A stretch of DNA of 64,000 bases from Wolbachia endosymbiont of Folsomia candida (GTDB lineage Bacteria > Pseudomonadota > Alphaproteobacteria > Rickettsiales > Anaplasmataceae), in contig NZ_CP015510.2 of NCBI RefSeq assembly GCF_001931755.2, forward strand, positions 1,178,001 to 1,242,000, written 5' to 3'. Of the stretch, positions 31,098-41,581 are shown piece after piece. Under the pieces are notes generated by a model, which worked only from the letters and a program-made list of their open reading frames with translations, had not been told where the DNA came from and ran no database searches. The number at the start of each line of letters is the position of its first letter. Positions within the stretch are counted from its first letter, which is position 1. A program made the translations under genes and the position numbers.

Positions 31098-34000
31098 GAC
31101 TTTAACCCTGAAGACTCACCCCTGACTCTTTCAACATAACTTAATTGTTTAGATGTTAATGTGTCATTTAAGAAAGTGTTAGGTTTATTATCTACTTCAG
31201 CTTGAGGTACTGATTTTTCCACCAACCTGTTTGCCTTAGACAAGCTTTTTTGTTTTCCTACAAGCAACTCAACTTCTTTCTCAGCTAAAACTCCCTCTAA
31301 ATGACTTCTTAACTGCGCTAGAAACTTATCAGTTTGTTTAAACTCAGGACGACAAGCTTCTTTTGCAGCTGAGTATAAGGTCTTTGATATTTCAGAAAAA
31401 TTACCATTTCTTATTTGTCCAACTATAGTCGATTGTACTGATACAGGATTGAAATTTAAGCTTGTCGCTGATATACCTGATTTAACAGCTGTTTCATTTA
31501 ATATTTGCTCAAACTTTGTAGTAATATTCAACGTATTAGCTTGTGCTTCTAATAAGGATATAGATTGACCTTCTGTAGAGACATGTTCTTGACCTGTAAT
31601 TTTCCTTATAAATACATCCAATAGCAGTATTGTACCGTCAACATTTACTTGAGCATCGACTTGTGATAGTGAGCTTTGAGTTGTATTGTTTTCATGTAAA
31701 GCGGCTCTAGAATTAAATAACCCGCCTATAGAATTTTTTACCCAACCAAATAAGTCATTTATTCCTGATCCAATTCTCGTTGCTGCACTACTTGTTCGAT
31801 CATTGCCCATGACAGGAGTGGCATTATTTTGGGCAACAAAAAACTCAAGATCATCACTACTACCTATAATAGGAGCCTCTTTAATAGCACGACGGCTGCG
31901 TTGATGTTCTGTTGTATTCTGGTGTTTATGTCTGCTGTGCTTATGCCTTATCTCATGGGTTGTAGTTTCATTAACTTCTGAGCTAATGTTTTCGCTTCTT
32001 GTATGATTAAACACATTATTATAAACTTGATCTTTATGTTCTTTCTTTACAACATCAATATCTCTTGCAGCACTTATTTGTTCCTGATGATCTTTTAAGA
32101 TTATTTCTTTATCAGCAAATTTTACAGATAATGTTTGCATTTTTGCTTCTTGGTAAAAATCCTTAAGTAAGATAGTGCAACGTTCACTTTCCTCTTGATT
32201 AAATACATTAGTAATTATTAAGTCATCTTCTGTACGAGCAAAGATATAGTTACCTGCTTCTCTTTCTGTCACTAATTCAGTGTCCTTTTCTACATCATCA
32301 GGTATTATTACTATAATTTCTTTATCTTTATCAAACAATAGAGGTAGTGATTCTAAATTCCACAGATGACCATCACCTTTGATCTTCATAGGTGCGCTGT
32401 TTAAAACCACATGTAGTTTTTTATACCATTCATTTAGCAATGCACCTTTTAGTATTACACTTGAAATTAAAAATTCAGAAGATAAGTTTATACAACTACC
32501 AGATGAAAAATAGCGATTAGAGTATAATTTTATTATCAAATCATTATTATCTTTATTAATTTTATGTGAAACTTGTGACTCAGGACACTCTCTTTTTGCT
32601 TGTTGAACTACTTTACGTAAATCAATAGTATCCGTTGAATTTTCTGTATCAACATCATAAATTACTACTTCAGAAATAGGCAATTTATCAAAACTTTGGC
32701 CAGGAGCAACGACATACACATTTTCACCTCCATTACCTACTAAGTGGCTTGTGAAAGATGGATTATTATGCATAACTTCATGCGCACCATGGCCAATCAT
32801 AACAGTTTCATCATTAGATAATTGAAATAACATAGTCATATTTAAACGATTTGCAACTGCTGGATAGTCACTAATTATTTCCTCAACAGTTTTGTTAGCT
32901 CTTTGTTGTGCATAGAAATTGTTTCTATTTAATATTTTAATTTCAGTATTATCTTGAAAAGTGTAACTAGTGTTTACTGGAAAGTCTGGATAGTTTCTTC
33001 TTGAGTTGTCATAATAATTTATTAAAATTATATTGCATTCCTTTAGTTTATCAAAAAAATTGAAAGTGATATCATCTTCCCCGATGTTAATTTCTCTAAG
33101 ATTTGAAAGAGAGTAATCAAAACCAAACCTATGTTGAATTAACCCTTTAAAAGAAAATGAAACAGATGATTCACCATGTTCACCTCTAGGAATTATATAA
33201 TCTATAAAATCTATACTTCTGTTGTTCCCTTCAAGCAAAAACACTTTGGTGTAACTTCTTAATACAACTTTTGGATTTTTATTTAAGTCGTAAGGAATTT
33301 TAACATAATCTTGCTTATTACTATTCTCACCACCTAAACCATCAACATATTCTAGATCTTTAACAAAATGTACTCTATCTGCTTTACTCTTTCTTCCATA
33401 AATTTGATTTATATAACTTGTCTTGAGTCCATGCGTACATTCATACGATTCCGCATATTCATCATTTCTACTACACACAGATCCTTTTATATCTATTAAT
33501 GCATATTCGTTGTTTTTTGCACCAAATCCTCTGAAGTCCAGTGTATCAACTCCTCCTTCTCCAGATAAAAACCCTTTTATAAGATCTCCCTGTAAAACGA
33601 ATATATCATTTTTATTTCCTCCGTGTAATCTTTTAAACCCTTCACCTACTAAGAAAATATTAGGACTGTCTATAAATCCTTTCACATAATCCACACCTTC
33701 TCCCAAGTTAATTAGAGTATAGTTTCCTGTTTTATTAGTAGATAAGTCAGCTATACCAATTGCGTTTTCACATGAATAAGCTCCATTATTTGGAACAGAT
33801 TCATAATCTCCTTTCGGAAGACAAAACAACTCTCCTCCATTTAGATTATCTGGTTTTGATCTGTTCCACTTTATATCAGTCCTCGTTCTATCAAGTAACA
33901 CTGTATTATCTAGGTCCACCTGAAATTTAGTTGTACATTCTCTAGCAAGACGTGTAACTGTACGCGTTTTAAAGCATTTACCTCCAATTCCACCGCTGAC

Positions 34001-37000
34001 ACATATACTTGTTTGGTATGGTGTGGTATGACAAGAATCTATCACTGACTTACCAGTAGGAAAAACATATTTTTGAATATCACTATGTTGTTTTAAGTAC
34101 TCAAGTCCTTGCGTAACTAATTGGTTGTTAACCTCTTTTTCCTCCATTAATTCTTCTATATATCCTTCGGGTTTCATACCTATAAATGCACGTAAGCCTT
34201 CAATAAATTTTTCACTTCCTGTTAGATGAATAATCTCATCAATTCTATCTACCCGCTTAATTGCTAAATAAACATCAGTGCCAACAAAAACAACAGCTCC
34301 TATAGCTGCTCCGATAGGTCCAGTAACTGATGAAACTCCTTCAAATATTTCAAAAGCTTCGGCAATCTCTATTCCAACTTCTGTGCTATCTACTCCAAGA
34401 TAGATACTATCACCTACTATACCTACTAAAGCATCCTTATTACCCTTTTTATATTCTTTAATTTGATTTACTAAATCATACACAACAAAAGCTGAAGTTC
34501 CACGAGCAAGAAAAGGTGAAGCTGCTTTTAAAGATCTACCAAGAAATAGCTTCCCATCTAAAACTAATCCTGTTCCCTTAACAGATGCAGCTTGAGCCAC
34601 TCTTGCAAATCCTTGACCACCTGCAATAAATCCTAAATTAATAGCTACTCCTTGATAATCACCGCTTAAAAAATCAGCTAAAACATTTTTAGCCATCATT
34701 CCATGCATAGCAATATCAGAAATTCTTCCTACTTTATTTAAATGATTCATGACTTTTTGATTGTTGATCAGCTTATTAACTAAACCTTCTGTAACTTGAA
34801 CTTTACTAGCTAGCTGAACTAATTGTGCCAATTTAGTCTCTGACATTAATTCACTTTTAATGTAATCGATAAATTTATCACTATTGATCTTAATCTTGCT
34901 AAAATCTCTTATCTCTTCTTCCTCGTCATTAAATTCATCCACATCATCCCAAGATAATTCACACTCTTTAGTTTCTCTTTTTCTTCTATCACTTCCTCTT
35001 GCATCTGAACTAGGACCAGGTAAACATTCCTCTAACGACACCGAACCTTGTTCTTCTTGTTTCTTAGACTTAGATTCATTTGTTACGCTAAGAAGCAAGC
35101 TTGCAATTATTTTAAGATTATCATCTTCTGGATCTTGAACCAATTTTTCTTGTGCTAAATCTAATGGTGTCTTTCCATTTTTATCTTGGATGTTAAAATT
35201 TGCTTGCTTACTCAACAATAACTGTACAAGCTTTAAGTAACCACCTTCAGTAGCAAAATGCAGTGCTGTCTGATCATAATTATCTATAGCATTGGTATTT
35301 GCTCCATATTCCAACAATATTCGTGCTGCACTAACTTTCCCTTTTTCAGCAGCCCACATTAATGGAGTTTCACCTTCAGTATCTCTAGCATTAATATGTT
35401 CGAACATTTTTTGTGGCTCTTTTTCTTTGATTTTTTCTAAAATGAGCCTGATTACTTCTTCATTACCACTACCGACTGACTGATGTAAAATAGTATCATG
35501 GCTGCTTCCTACAAAAATATCAGCACCTTTCTCTATGAGATTTTTTACTGTATCCAAGTTACCACTACTAGCAGCCAGATGTAAAGGTGTTCTACTAACT
35601 AATTCGTCTAGCATTCTCCTTAATTCAGTAACAAAATGGTGATTATATCTCTCAAAAATAGGCAGAGCCCGTTCTAGCAACTCCTTTTTTTTCTGAGGAT
35701 CACCTAAATCCATATAAGCGTTACTGAGGTTTATCAATAGTTTAGCTACTTCAAAGTGCTCGGATCCATAATGTTTCTCTTCTATTGCTAAAGCACGTTC
35801 TAGCAACTCCTTTTGTTTTTGAGGATCACCTAAATTGCCGTAAGCATGACCGAGGTTTACTAGTGTTCTAGCTACTTCAAAATGCTCAAGGCCATAATGT
35901 TTTTCTTCTATTGCTAAAGCCCGTTCTAGCAACTCCTTTTTTTTCTTATTGTCACCTAAATCCCCATAAGCATTACCGAGGTTTGTCAGTATTTTAGCTA
36001 CTTCAAAATGCTCATGGCCATAATGTTTCTCAAAAATTCCTAAAGCTCGTTGTTCTAACAATTCCTTTTGTTTCTGAGGATCACCTAAATCCCCGTAAGC
36101 GTTACCTAGATTTACTAGTGTTCTAGCTACTTCAAAATGCCCAGGGCCATAATATTTCTCTTGAATTTCTAAAGCCCATTCTAGCAACATCTTTTGTTTC
36201 TGAGGATTACCTAAATCTCCATAAGCGTTACCGAGGTTCGTCAGTACTTTAGTTGCTTCAAAATGCCCAGGGCCATAATGCTTCTCTTTTATTACTAAAG
36301 CCCGTTCTAGCAACATCTTTTGTTTCTGAAAATCGCCTAAATCCCCATAAGCGTTACCAAGGTTTGTCAGTACTTTAGCTACTTCAAAATGCTCAGGACC
36401 ATAATGTCCCTCAAAGATTTCTAAAGCTCTTTCTAGCAACTCCTTTTGTTTCTGAGGATCGCCTAAATCCCCATAAGCGTTACCTAGATTTACTAGTATT
36501 CTAGCTACTTCAAAATGCTCATGGCCATAATGTTCCTCAAAAATTTCTAAAGCTCTTTCTAGCAACTTCTTTTGTTTCTTAGGATCTCCTAAATCCCCAT
36601 AAGCGTTACCTAGATTTACTAGTGTTCTAGCTACTTCAAAATGCTCAGGGCCATAATGTTTCTCAAAAATTCCTAAAGCTCGTTCTAGTAACTCCTTTTT
36701 TTTCTGAGGGTCACCTAAATTTCCATAAGTGTTACCAAGGTTTTCTAATGCTGTGGCTAAATAATTTTCTTGAATTGGTAAAGCCCGTGCCAGCAACTCC
36801 TTTTGCTTCTGAGAATCACCTAAATCCCCATAAGCATTACCGAGATTCGTCAGTACTTTAGCTACCTCAAAATGCTCAGGACCATAATGTTTCTCAAAAA
36901 TTCCTAAAGCTCGTTCTAGTAACTCTTTTTTTTTCTGAGTGTTACCTAAATTCCCATAAGCGTTACCAAGGCTTACCAGTAGTTTAGCTACTTCAAAATA

Positions 37001-40000
37001 CTCAGAGCCATAATGTTTCTTATAAATTTCTAAAGCCTGTTCCAGCAACTCCTTTTTTTTCTGAGGATCACCTAAATCACCATAAGCGTTACCAAGATTC
37101 CCTAGTACCTTGGCTACTTCAAAATGCTCAGAGCTATAATGTTTCTGTTGAATTTCTAGAGCACGTTCCAGCAATTCTTTTTTTTTCTGAGGATTACCTA
37201 AATCTCCATAAGCGTTACCGAGGTTTATCAGTATTTTAGCTACTTCAAAATACTCAGGGCCATAATGTTTCTCAAAAATTTTTAAAGCACGCTCTAGCAA
37301 TACCTTTTTTTTTTGAGGATCAACCAAATCCCCATAAGCGTTACCAAGATTTACTAGTACTCTAGCTACTTCAAAATTCTCAGTACCATAATGTTTCTCA
37401 AAAATTCCTAAAGCACATTCTAGCAACTCCTTTTGTTTTTGAGTGTTGCCTAAGTCACCATAAGCGTTACCGAGATTTACTAGTATTCTAGCTACTTCAA
37501 CATTCTCAGAGCCATAATGTTTTTCAAAAGCCCCTAAAGCTCGTTCTAGTAACTCCTTTTTTCTTATAGGATTACCAAGATCAGAATATCCGTCACTCAC
37601 CCATATTAATAAACCTTCAAGATAATTTTCTTCTATTCTTTGTTTATCTTCAGGTTTTTTTACTAACCAATCATCCAGATGTGATAAAAGTACTTCTAAA
37701 TGTGGTAACAACTGTCGTTTTTTAGCAATATCTCCTTGCGTATCACTTCCATAAGGAAAATCTTTTTTTAGTAACTCGAAAGCCTTCACCATAGTCTCTT
37801 TTTCCTCGCCTTGTCCTTCTAACTCCAACCTTGCTACTTTTTGTACTAATCTATGGATATTTAATATACTTTGCTTTTGTTCACTATTTACCATTGAGTA
37901 TTTCAAGAGTAATCGAGTAGCAGACTTCACTCGATCTTCATCACCCCATGCAAAATTTAAAAATATTACTCTATTGATGTTTTCAGGTGCAAAATAAGCC
38001 ATAATATTTAAAATCTCTATTGCTTCTTTGCCGGCTTCTTTGTCTTTCTCTATCTTACTAAGTGTAACTTTCCAAGTTGTAAAAACTGTTTTAATGTATG
38101 GATCATGAAAAAATTCCTGAAAATGCTTGCTATCAAGTAACTTTTGTGCTTCTGTTTTATACTTCTCTAAATACTCTTGTATACCAAGTCCTTCAATCTT
38201 AATATAAGCAACAGCTTGTGCCAGTGCTAACGGAAGCCTTTGTAACTTACTTGCTAAATTTTCTATATCTTTATCTTGTGAACTATCATCACTTTCTATC
38301 TCTAATGCATTCCTTATAAATTTTTCCGCTTCTTCATCAGTGAAAACATTAAGATCAAGAACTTTTACTTTTGTATTTTCCCAGTTTCTATATCTGGAAG
38401 TGATTAAAATACTTGGTTTATTACCTACAAATTGCTTTGGCAAATACTCTTTAATCTGGTCATAATTTTTAACGTTGTCAAAAATAAATAAAATTTTTGT
38501 TTCTTTAAAATACTTATATATTTCTTGAATTATCACTTCAATGTTTCTCTCTGTGACATTAGAATCAATTTCAGAAAGAGAATTAATATTTAAATTTCTT
38601 CTAAATTCCCCTAATTCACCAAGATTTAGCAATTTCCTAACCGAATTTAATATCTCGCTTTGTGTTTCAGCATCTATCCATATAACGTTGTTATTATAGT
38701 ACTCAGAATACTCTTCAGCATATTTTAAAGCTAGTTGAGTTTTACCTATTCCACCCAAACCACTAAGAGAAGCCTGTGAATTGCTTGATCTTAGTGAATT
38801 TGAAGCTTGTGAATTTATTGATAGAAGTGCCATTTCTTGTATTACTGCTATATCACTGCTATCACTATTAGGATTTAACAATCTATCTAAATCTTCCAAT
38901 TCTTTTTCTCTTCCAGTAAAATTTTCTACTAGTTCTTTTGGAATAAATTTTATATCTTGAGGGGTTTGCAGCTTTTTTGCGCTTTCAGCTAGTATACCAG
39001 TGATCGCCTCTATATCGCTTTTTGTAAGCGGCTCTGCTTTTTCGATTTCTTTCAATATTTCATTAGATTCTTTTTTAATATCTCCTGACTGTAAAACATA
39101 TGTATAGTTTATTTCTTGAGTATGCTGATCTTCTTGAAGCTCTCTTCTTTCTAATAGAGCGAGAAGATGTCGAATACCATTTTCTTTCTCAAAGGCTAAA
39201 GGAAGTCGGTAGCCATATTTTCCTCTATTATTGCTATAATAACGATTGACTTTTCCTTCGCTTACAATTACACCAGTTTCCTTATATAGTCCCCCAGTAT
39301 TCAAATCTTTTCCACTTTTATCTTTTAACGCGTACCCACGTTTTAAAATTCCTTCTGATTTACCTAAAATAATACTTTTTGCTATAAAATCACTTGAGAT
39401 AGCTTCTGAGTTTTTAGCAATATAATTTAATGCTCTATAAACAGCATCTTCGGCTAATTTTTCAATTGCCATTTTATCACCTGCATTATCTGTGACACTC
39501 ATAAATTGACTTTCAAAGCTGCAGAAAATTTCAGCTGCAGCTTCCGATAATATTTGACTCAAGTAACCTTTAGGCACGCTTTCAAAAATTCTGGTAATTC
39601 TTGCAGCTTTTGTTTTACCTATATGAATAAATTGACCAACTATGTTCCTAGCTGAAGCTGATATTGAAGGTATAATTCCTGTCATACCACGCGCAATTCC
39701 ATAACCTATTAACGCTCCAGTTGCTCCTATTTTTAATTCTTCTATTACTTTTTCCAAAGTTACTTGTTTTCCTTTTGCACGTATGTGGGAGATTGCCAAT
39801 TCTTTTGAGAAATCAGTAACAAAAGCTTTCATAAAAGTATTCAATCGTTCCTTTATTTTTTCTTTCTGAGGTGAAAGCTTTAATTTTTTTACCTCTGACT
39901 TCTCTTGCTCTTCAGTAGAAGGCCTTTTTCTACCTGTTTGCTTCGAAACCCCTGATTGCTCAACTAAGTCAACTTCCATAGGTTCATGACCTTTCTCTAA

Positions 40001-41581
40001 ATTTTCTTCTGCATCAAAAAATTCTTCTTCTCTATTTTGACTACCCACCTGATTAAAAACTTCTACATGAAATTGTCCACTCAATATCTCAACAACGCTG
40101 TTTCTCTCAAAAAGACTAGCAACATCTGACGGAGTTTGATCAAGGCGATTTTTTACATCAGTACGTACTCCTTGAGCTAAGAGTAATTGAGTAACCTCTG
40201 CATTACCATGTTGTGCTGCAAAGTGTAATGCTGTCCAACCTTCACTGTCTTGGTAATTAATATTATCTATTCCAAGATTAAGATAAGCTTTAGCTTCTTG
40301 CTGTTTATTATTTTTTATAGCTTCAATTAGCGCTTGTGCTCTTACTAGGCCAAAGTTGTAATGAGACTCACCATTATTAAACAACTGTACTTGATCGTTA
40401 CTATTATCATAGCTAATAGAGTGTTTTGTGCCATCAGAGAATACAACTGTACTGCTATGCAGCATTTGACTCATTGCCTGTATTTCATGATTACCACCCC
40501 AAGCTTTAGAGTCACGCATACATTCTATATATGAATCAAATATGAACTGCTTTAGGTCGACATTATCGAACTCTGGATCATTCACCTTGCTTAGCTCATT
40601 ATTAACCTCATCTTCTCTGGTAGATTTAAGCTTGTTAATATCAATTCTATATTGTACAATTTCTCTTTTAAATCGATTAGAGAAGTTATCTATAAATCTA
40701 TTTATGTAATCTGTATTTCTACTTCCAAAAATGTCATTGATAGAGATAGTATCTAGATACTTCTGTTTATTATTAAATATTTCATTAACGACTCTGTTAC
40801 GAAACTCTTCTGTTACTAACCTTCTGATCGTTTCATCATCACGAATAGCTACATTATTTGAAGATGGGTTATAACTTTTAATTAACTCTTGTATTTGCTC
40901 TAACTCTTCAGAATCTACACTTCCAAATAACTTTTCAAATCTTTCTTGAAAGGAATTATCATCATATTTTACAGGAGTTAAATAAGCTAAAGCAGCAGCC
41001 CAGAATAAACAGCTACCATCTGCTGGTACATTGATTTTTGTAAATGATCCTTCGTTCAATGATAATTTATAATACTTTTCTAAAGTACTGATAATTTCTG
41101 AATCTTTAGCTAGTGCTAGTGGTGTCTTACCTTCATTATTTTCTAAGTCAATCTGTGCATGTTTGCTTAGAAGTAATTGTACTAATTCCTTATTGCCTTT
41201 AGAAGTAGCAATATGTAAAGGGGTATCACCTTTATTATTCTTAGCATTGATATCTGTCTTCCACTCTTGAAGCAGCAACTCTTCAACTATCTCTTTTTTG
41301 TCTCTTTCAACAGCATAGTGTAAAGGTGTATTATCTTTATTATTTTTATCAACAATGTTAGTCTTTACTCCTGCTATTAGAAGTTCTTGAACTTTATGTA
41401 GATTACCATTCCTTATAGCAGAAAATAGCTCTGTATTTTGCTCCCTTTCATCATCACTATCAGACCTACGATAACGCTTAAGTTTAGGAAATTCCTTAAT
41501 TTCTGTATGATGTTCTTCTTCTATCGGCTCAGCAATGCTTTCTTTTTTTAGATAATCTGTTGGATGTTGTGTTTTCAGCAT
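31082..41581 (-). CDS. 3499-aa EAM protein: ANK, OTU-like, ANK, NB-ARC, TPR, ANK, pore-like, latrotoxin-CTD-like
   Basis: Domains in order: ankyrins (about residues 48-165); an OTU-like cysteine protease with PADGSCLFWAA (Cys191), GGNHEIQAMS and SHYNFGL (His407); ankyrins (about 430-500); a Lys/Arg-rich linker (about 560-590); NB-ARC with P-loop GLGGIGKT (Lys947), LFIFDNV, ILITSR and LQRLPLALAQA; about 15 kinesin-light-chain-type TPRs (about 1330-1990); ankyrins (about 2000-2140); RRKR (2199-2202); a hydrophobic Gly/Ala-rich TcdA/TcdB-like region (about 2250-2450); a long beta-rich region; furin-type RSRR (3228-3231); and a 268-residue C-terminus resembling the latrotoxin C-terminal domain described in phage WO. 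Known: WO EAM genes carry these eukaryotic-like modules. Inference: a host-directed toxin matured by cleavage. No Shine-Dalgarno sequence or signal peptide is evident. Its last codons come from an IS insertion. Confidence 0.88.
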   Translation of the reverse strand: MLKTQHPTDYLKKESIAEPIEEEHHTEIKEFPKLKRYRRSDSDDEREQNTELFSAIRNGNLHKVQELLIAGVKTNIVDKNNKDNTPLHYAVERDKKEIVEELLLQEWKTDINAKNNKGDTPLHIATSKGNKELVQLLLSKHAQIDLENNEGKTPLALAKDSEIISTLEKYYKLSLNEGSFTKINVPADGSCLFWAAALAYLTPVKYDDNSFQERFEKLFGSVDSEELEQIQELIKSYNPSSNNVAIRDDETIRRLVTEEFRNRVVNEIFNNKQKYLDTISINDIFGSRNTDYINRFIDNFSNRFKREIVQYRIDINKLKSTREDEVNNELSKVNDPEFDNVDLKQFIFDSYIECMRDSKAWGGNHEIQAMSQMLHSSTVVFSDGTKHSISYDNSNDQVQLFNNGESHYNFGLVRAQALIEAIKNNKQQEAKAYLNLGIDNINYQDSEGWTALHFAAQHGNAEVTQLLLAQGVRTDVKNRLDQTPSDVASLFERNSVVEILSGQFHVEVFNQVGSQNREEEFFDAEENLEKGHEPMEVDLVEQSGVSKQTGRKRPSTEEQEKSEVKKLKLSPQKEKIKERLNTFMKAFVTDFSKELAISHIRAKGKQVTLEKVIEELKIGATGALIGYGIARGMTGIIPSISASARNIVGQFIHIGKTKAARITRIFESVPKGYLSQILSEAAAEIFCSFESQFMSVTDNAGDKMAIEKLAEDAVYRALNYIAKNSEAISSDFIAKSIILGKSEGILKRGYALKDKSGKDLNTGGLYKETGVIVSEGKVNRYYSNNRGKYGYRLPLAFEKENGIRHLLALLERRELQEDQHTQEINYTYVLQSGDIKKESNEILKEIEKAEPLTKSDIEAITGILAESAKKLQTPQDIKFIPKELVENFTGREKELEDLDRLLNPNSDSSDIAVIQEMALLSINSQASNSLRSSNSQASLSGLGGIGKTQLALKYAEEYSEYYNNNVIWIDAETQSEILNSVRKLLNLGELGEFRRNLNINSLSEIDSNVTERNIEVIIQEIYKYFKETKILFIFDNVKNYDQIKEYLPKQFVGNKPSILITSRYRNWENTKVKVLDLNVFTDEEAEKFIRNALEIESDDSSQDKDIENLASKLQRLPLALAQAVAYIKIEGLGIQEYLEKYKTEAQKLLDSKHFQEFFHDPYIKTVFTTWKVTLSKIEKDKEAGKEAIEILNIMAYFAPENINRVIFLNFAWGDEDRVKSATRLLLKYSMVNSEQKQSILNIHRLVQKVARLELEGQGEEKETMVKAFELLKKDFPYGSDTQGDIAKKRQLLPHLEVLLSHLDDWLVKKPEDKQRIEENYLEGLLIWVSDGYSDLGNPIRKKELLERALGAFEKHYGSENVEVARILVNLGNAYGDLGNTQKQKELLECALGIFEKHYGTENFEVARVLVNLGNAYGDLVDPQKKKVLLERALKIFEKHYGPEYFEVAKILINLGNAYGDLGNPQKKKELLERALEIQQKHYSSEHFEVAKVLGNLGNAYGDLGDPQKKKELLEQALEIYKKHYGSEYFEVAKLLVSLGNAYGNLGNTQKKKELLERALGIFEKHYGPEHFEVAKVLTNLGNAYGDLGDSQKQKELLARALPIQENYLATALENLGNTYGNLGDPQKKKELLERALGIFEKHYGPEHFEVARTLVNLGNAYGDLGDPKKQKKLLERALEIFEEHYGHEHFEVARILVNLGNAYGDLGDPQKQKELLERALEIFEGHYGPEHFEVAKVLTNLGNAYGDLGDFQKQKMLLERALVIKEKHYGPGHFEATKVLTNLGNAYGDLGNPQKQKMLLEWALEIQEKYYGPGHFEVARTLVNLGNAYGDLGDPQKQKELLEQRALGIFEKHYGHEHFEVAKILTNLGNAYGDLGDNKKKKELLERALAIEEKHYGLEHFEVARTLVNLGHAYGNLGDPQKQKELLERALAIEEKHYGSEHFEVAKLLINLSNAYMDLGDPQKKKELLERALPIFERYNHHFVTELRRMLDELVSRTPLHLAASSGNLDTVKNLIEKGADIFVGSSHDTILHQSVGSGNEEVIRLILEKIKEKEPQKMFEHINARDTEGETPLMWAAEKGKVSAARILLEYGANTNAIDNYDQTALHFATEGGYLKLVQLLLSKQANFNIQDKNGKTPLDLAQEKLVQDPEDDNLKIIASLLLSVTNESKSKKQEEQGSVSLEECLPGPSSDARGSDRRKRETKECELSWDDVDEFNDEEEEIRDFSKIKINSDKFIDYIKSELMSETKLAQLVQLASKVQVTEGLVNKLINNQKVMNHLNKVGRISDIAMHGMMAKNVLADFLSGDYQGVAINLGFIAGGQGFARVAQAASVKGTGLVLDGKLFLGRSLKAASPFLARGTSAFVVYDLVNQIKEYKKGNKDALVGIVGDSIYLGVDSTEVGIEIAEAFEIFEGVSSVTGPIGAAIGAVVFVGTDVYLAIKRVDRIDEIIHLTGSEKFIEGLRAFIGMKPEGYIEELMEEKEVNNQLVTQGLEYLKQHSDIQKYVFPTGKSVIDSCHTTPYQTSICVSGGIGGKCFKTRTVTRLARECTTKFQVDLDNTVLLDRTRTDIKWNRSKPDNLNGGELFCLPKGDYESVPNNGAYSCENAIGIADLSTNKTGNYTLINLGEGVDYVKGFIDSPNIFLVGEGFKRLHGGNKNDIFVLQGDLIKGFLSGEGGVDTLDFRGFGAKNNEYALIDIKGSVCSRNDEYAESYECTHGLKTSYINQIYGRKSKADRVHFVKDLEYVDGLGGENSNKQDYVKIPYDLNKNPKVVLRSYTKVFLLEGNNRSIDFIDYIIPRGEHGESSVSFSFKGLIQHRFGFDYSLSNLREINIGEDDITFNFFDKLKECNIILINYYDNSRRNYPDFPVNTSYTFQDNTEIKILNRNNFYAQQRANKTVEEIISDYPAVANRLNMTMLFQLSNDETVMIGHGAHEVMHNNPSFTSHLVGNGGENVYVVAPGQSFDKLPISEVVIYDVDTENSTDTIDLRKVVQQAKRECPESQVSHKINKDNNDLIIKLYSNRYFSSGSCINLSSEFLISSVILKGALLNEWYKKLHVVLNSAPMKIKGDGHLWNLESLPLLFDKDKEIIVIIPDDVEKDTELVTEREAGNYIFARTEDDLIITNVFNQEESERCTILLKDFYQEAKMQTLSVKFADKEIILKDHQEQISAARDIDVVKKEHKDQVYNNVFNHTRSENISSEVNETTTHEIRHKHSRHKHQNTTEHQRSRRAIKEAPIIGSSDDLEFFVAQNNATPVMGNDRTSSAATRIGSGINDLFGWVKNSIGGLFNSRAALHENNTTQSSLSQVDAQVNVDGTILLLDVFIRKITGQEHVSTEGQSISLLEAQANTLNITTKFEQILNETAVKSGISATSLNFNPVSVQSTIVGQIRNGNFSEISKTLYSAAKEACRPEFKQTDKFLAQLRSHLEGVLAEKEVELLVGKQKSLSKANRLVEKSVPQAEVDNKPNTFLNDTLTSKQLSYVERVRGESSGLKSYFYP
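35640..37560. repeat. About fifteen 126-bp tandem repeats encoding 42-residue TPRs
   Basis: Each unit encodes NLGNAYGDLGDPQKKKELLE-type sequence plus RALEIFEKHYGPEHFEVA. Most are exactly 42 residues. One unit (near 36760) is four residues short, ending in QENYLAT, and another (near 36040) carries one extra Gln (LLEQRAL). The length anomalies are multiples of three bases, so the frame is kept. High similarity between units suggests ongoing expansion and contraction. Confidence 0.92.

Noticed and set aside
35640..37560. Noncoding satellite array
   Set aside because: The 126-bp units encode a continuous 42-residue TPR in the giant protein, with length variants all multiples of three.
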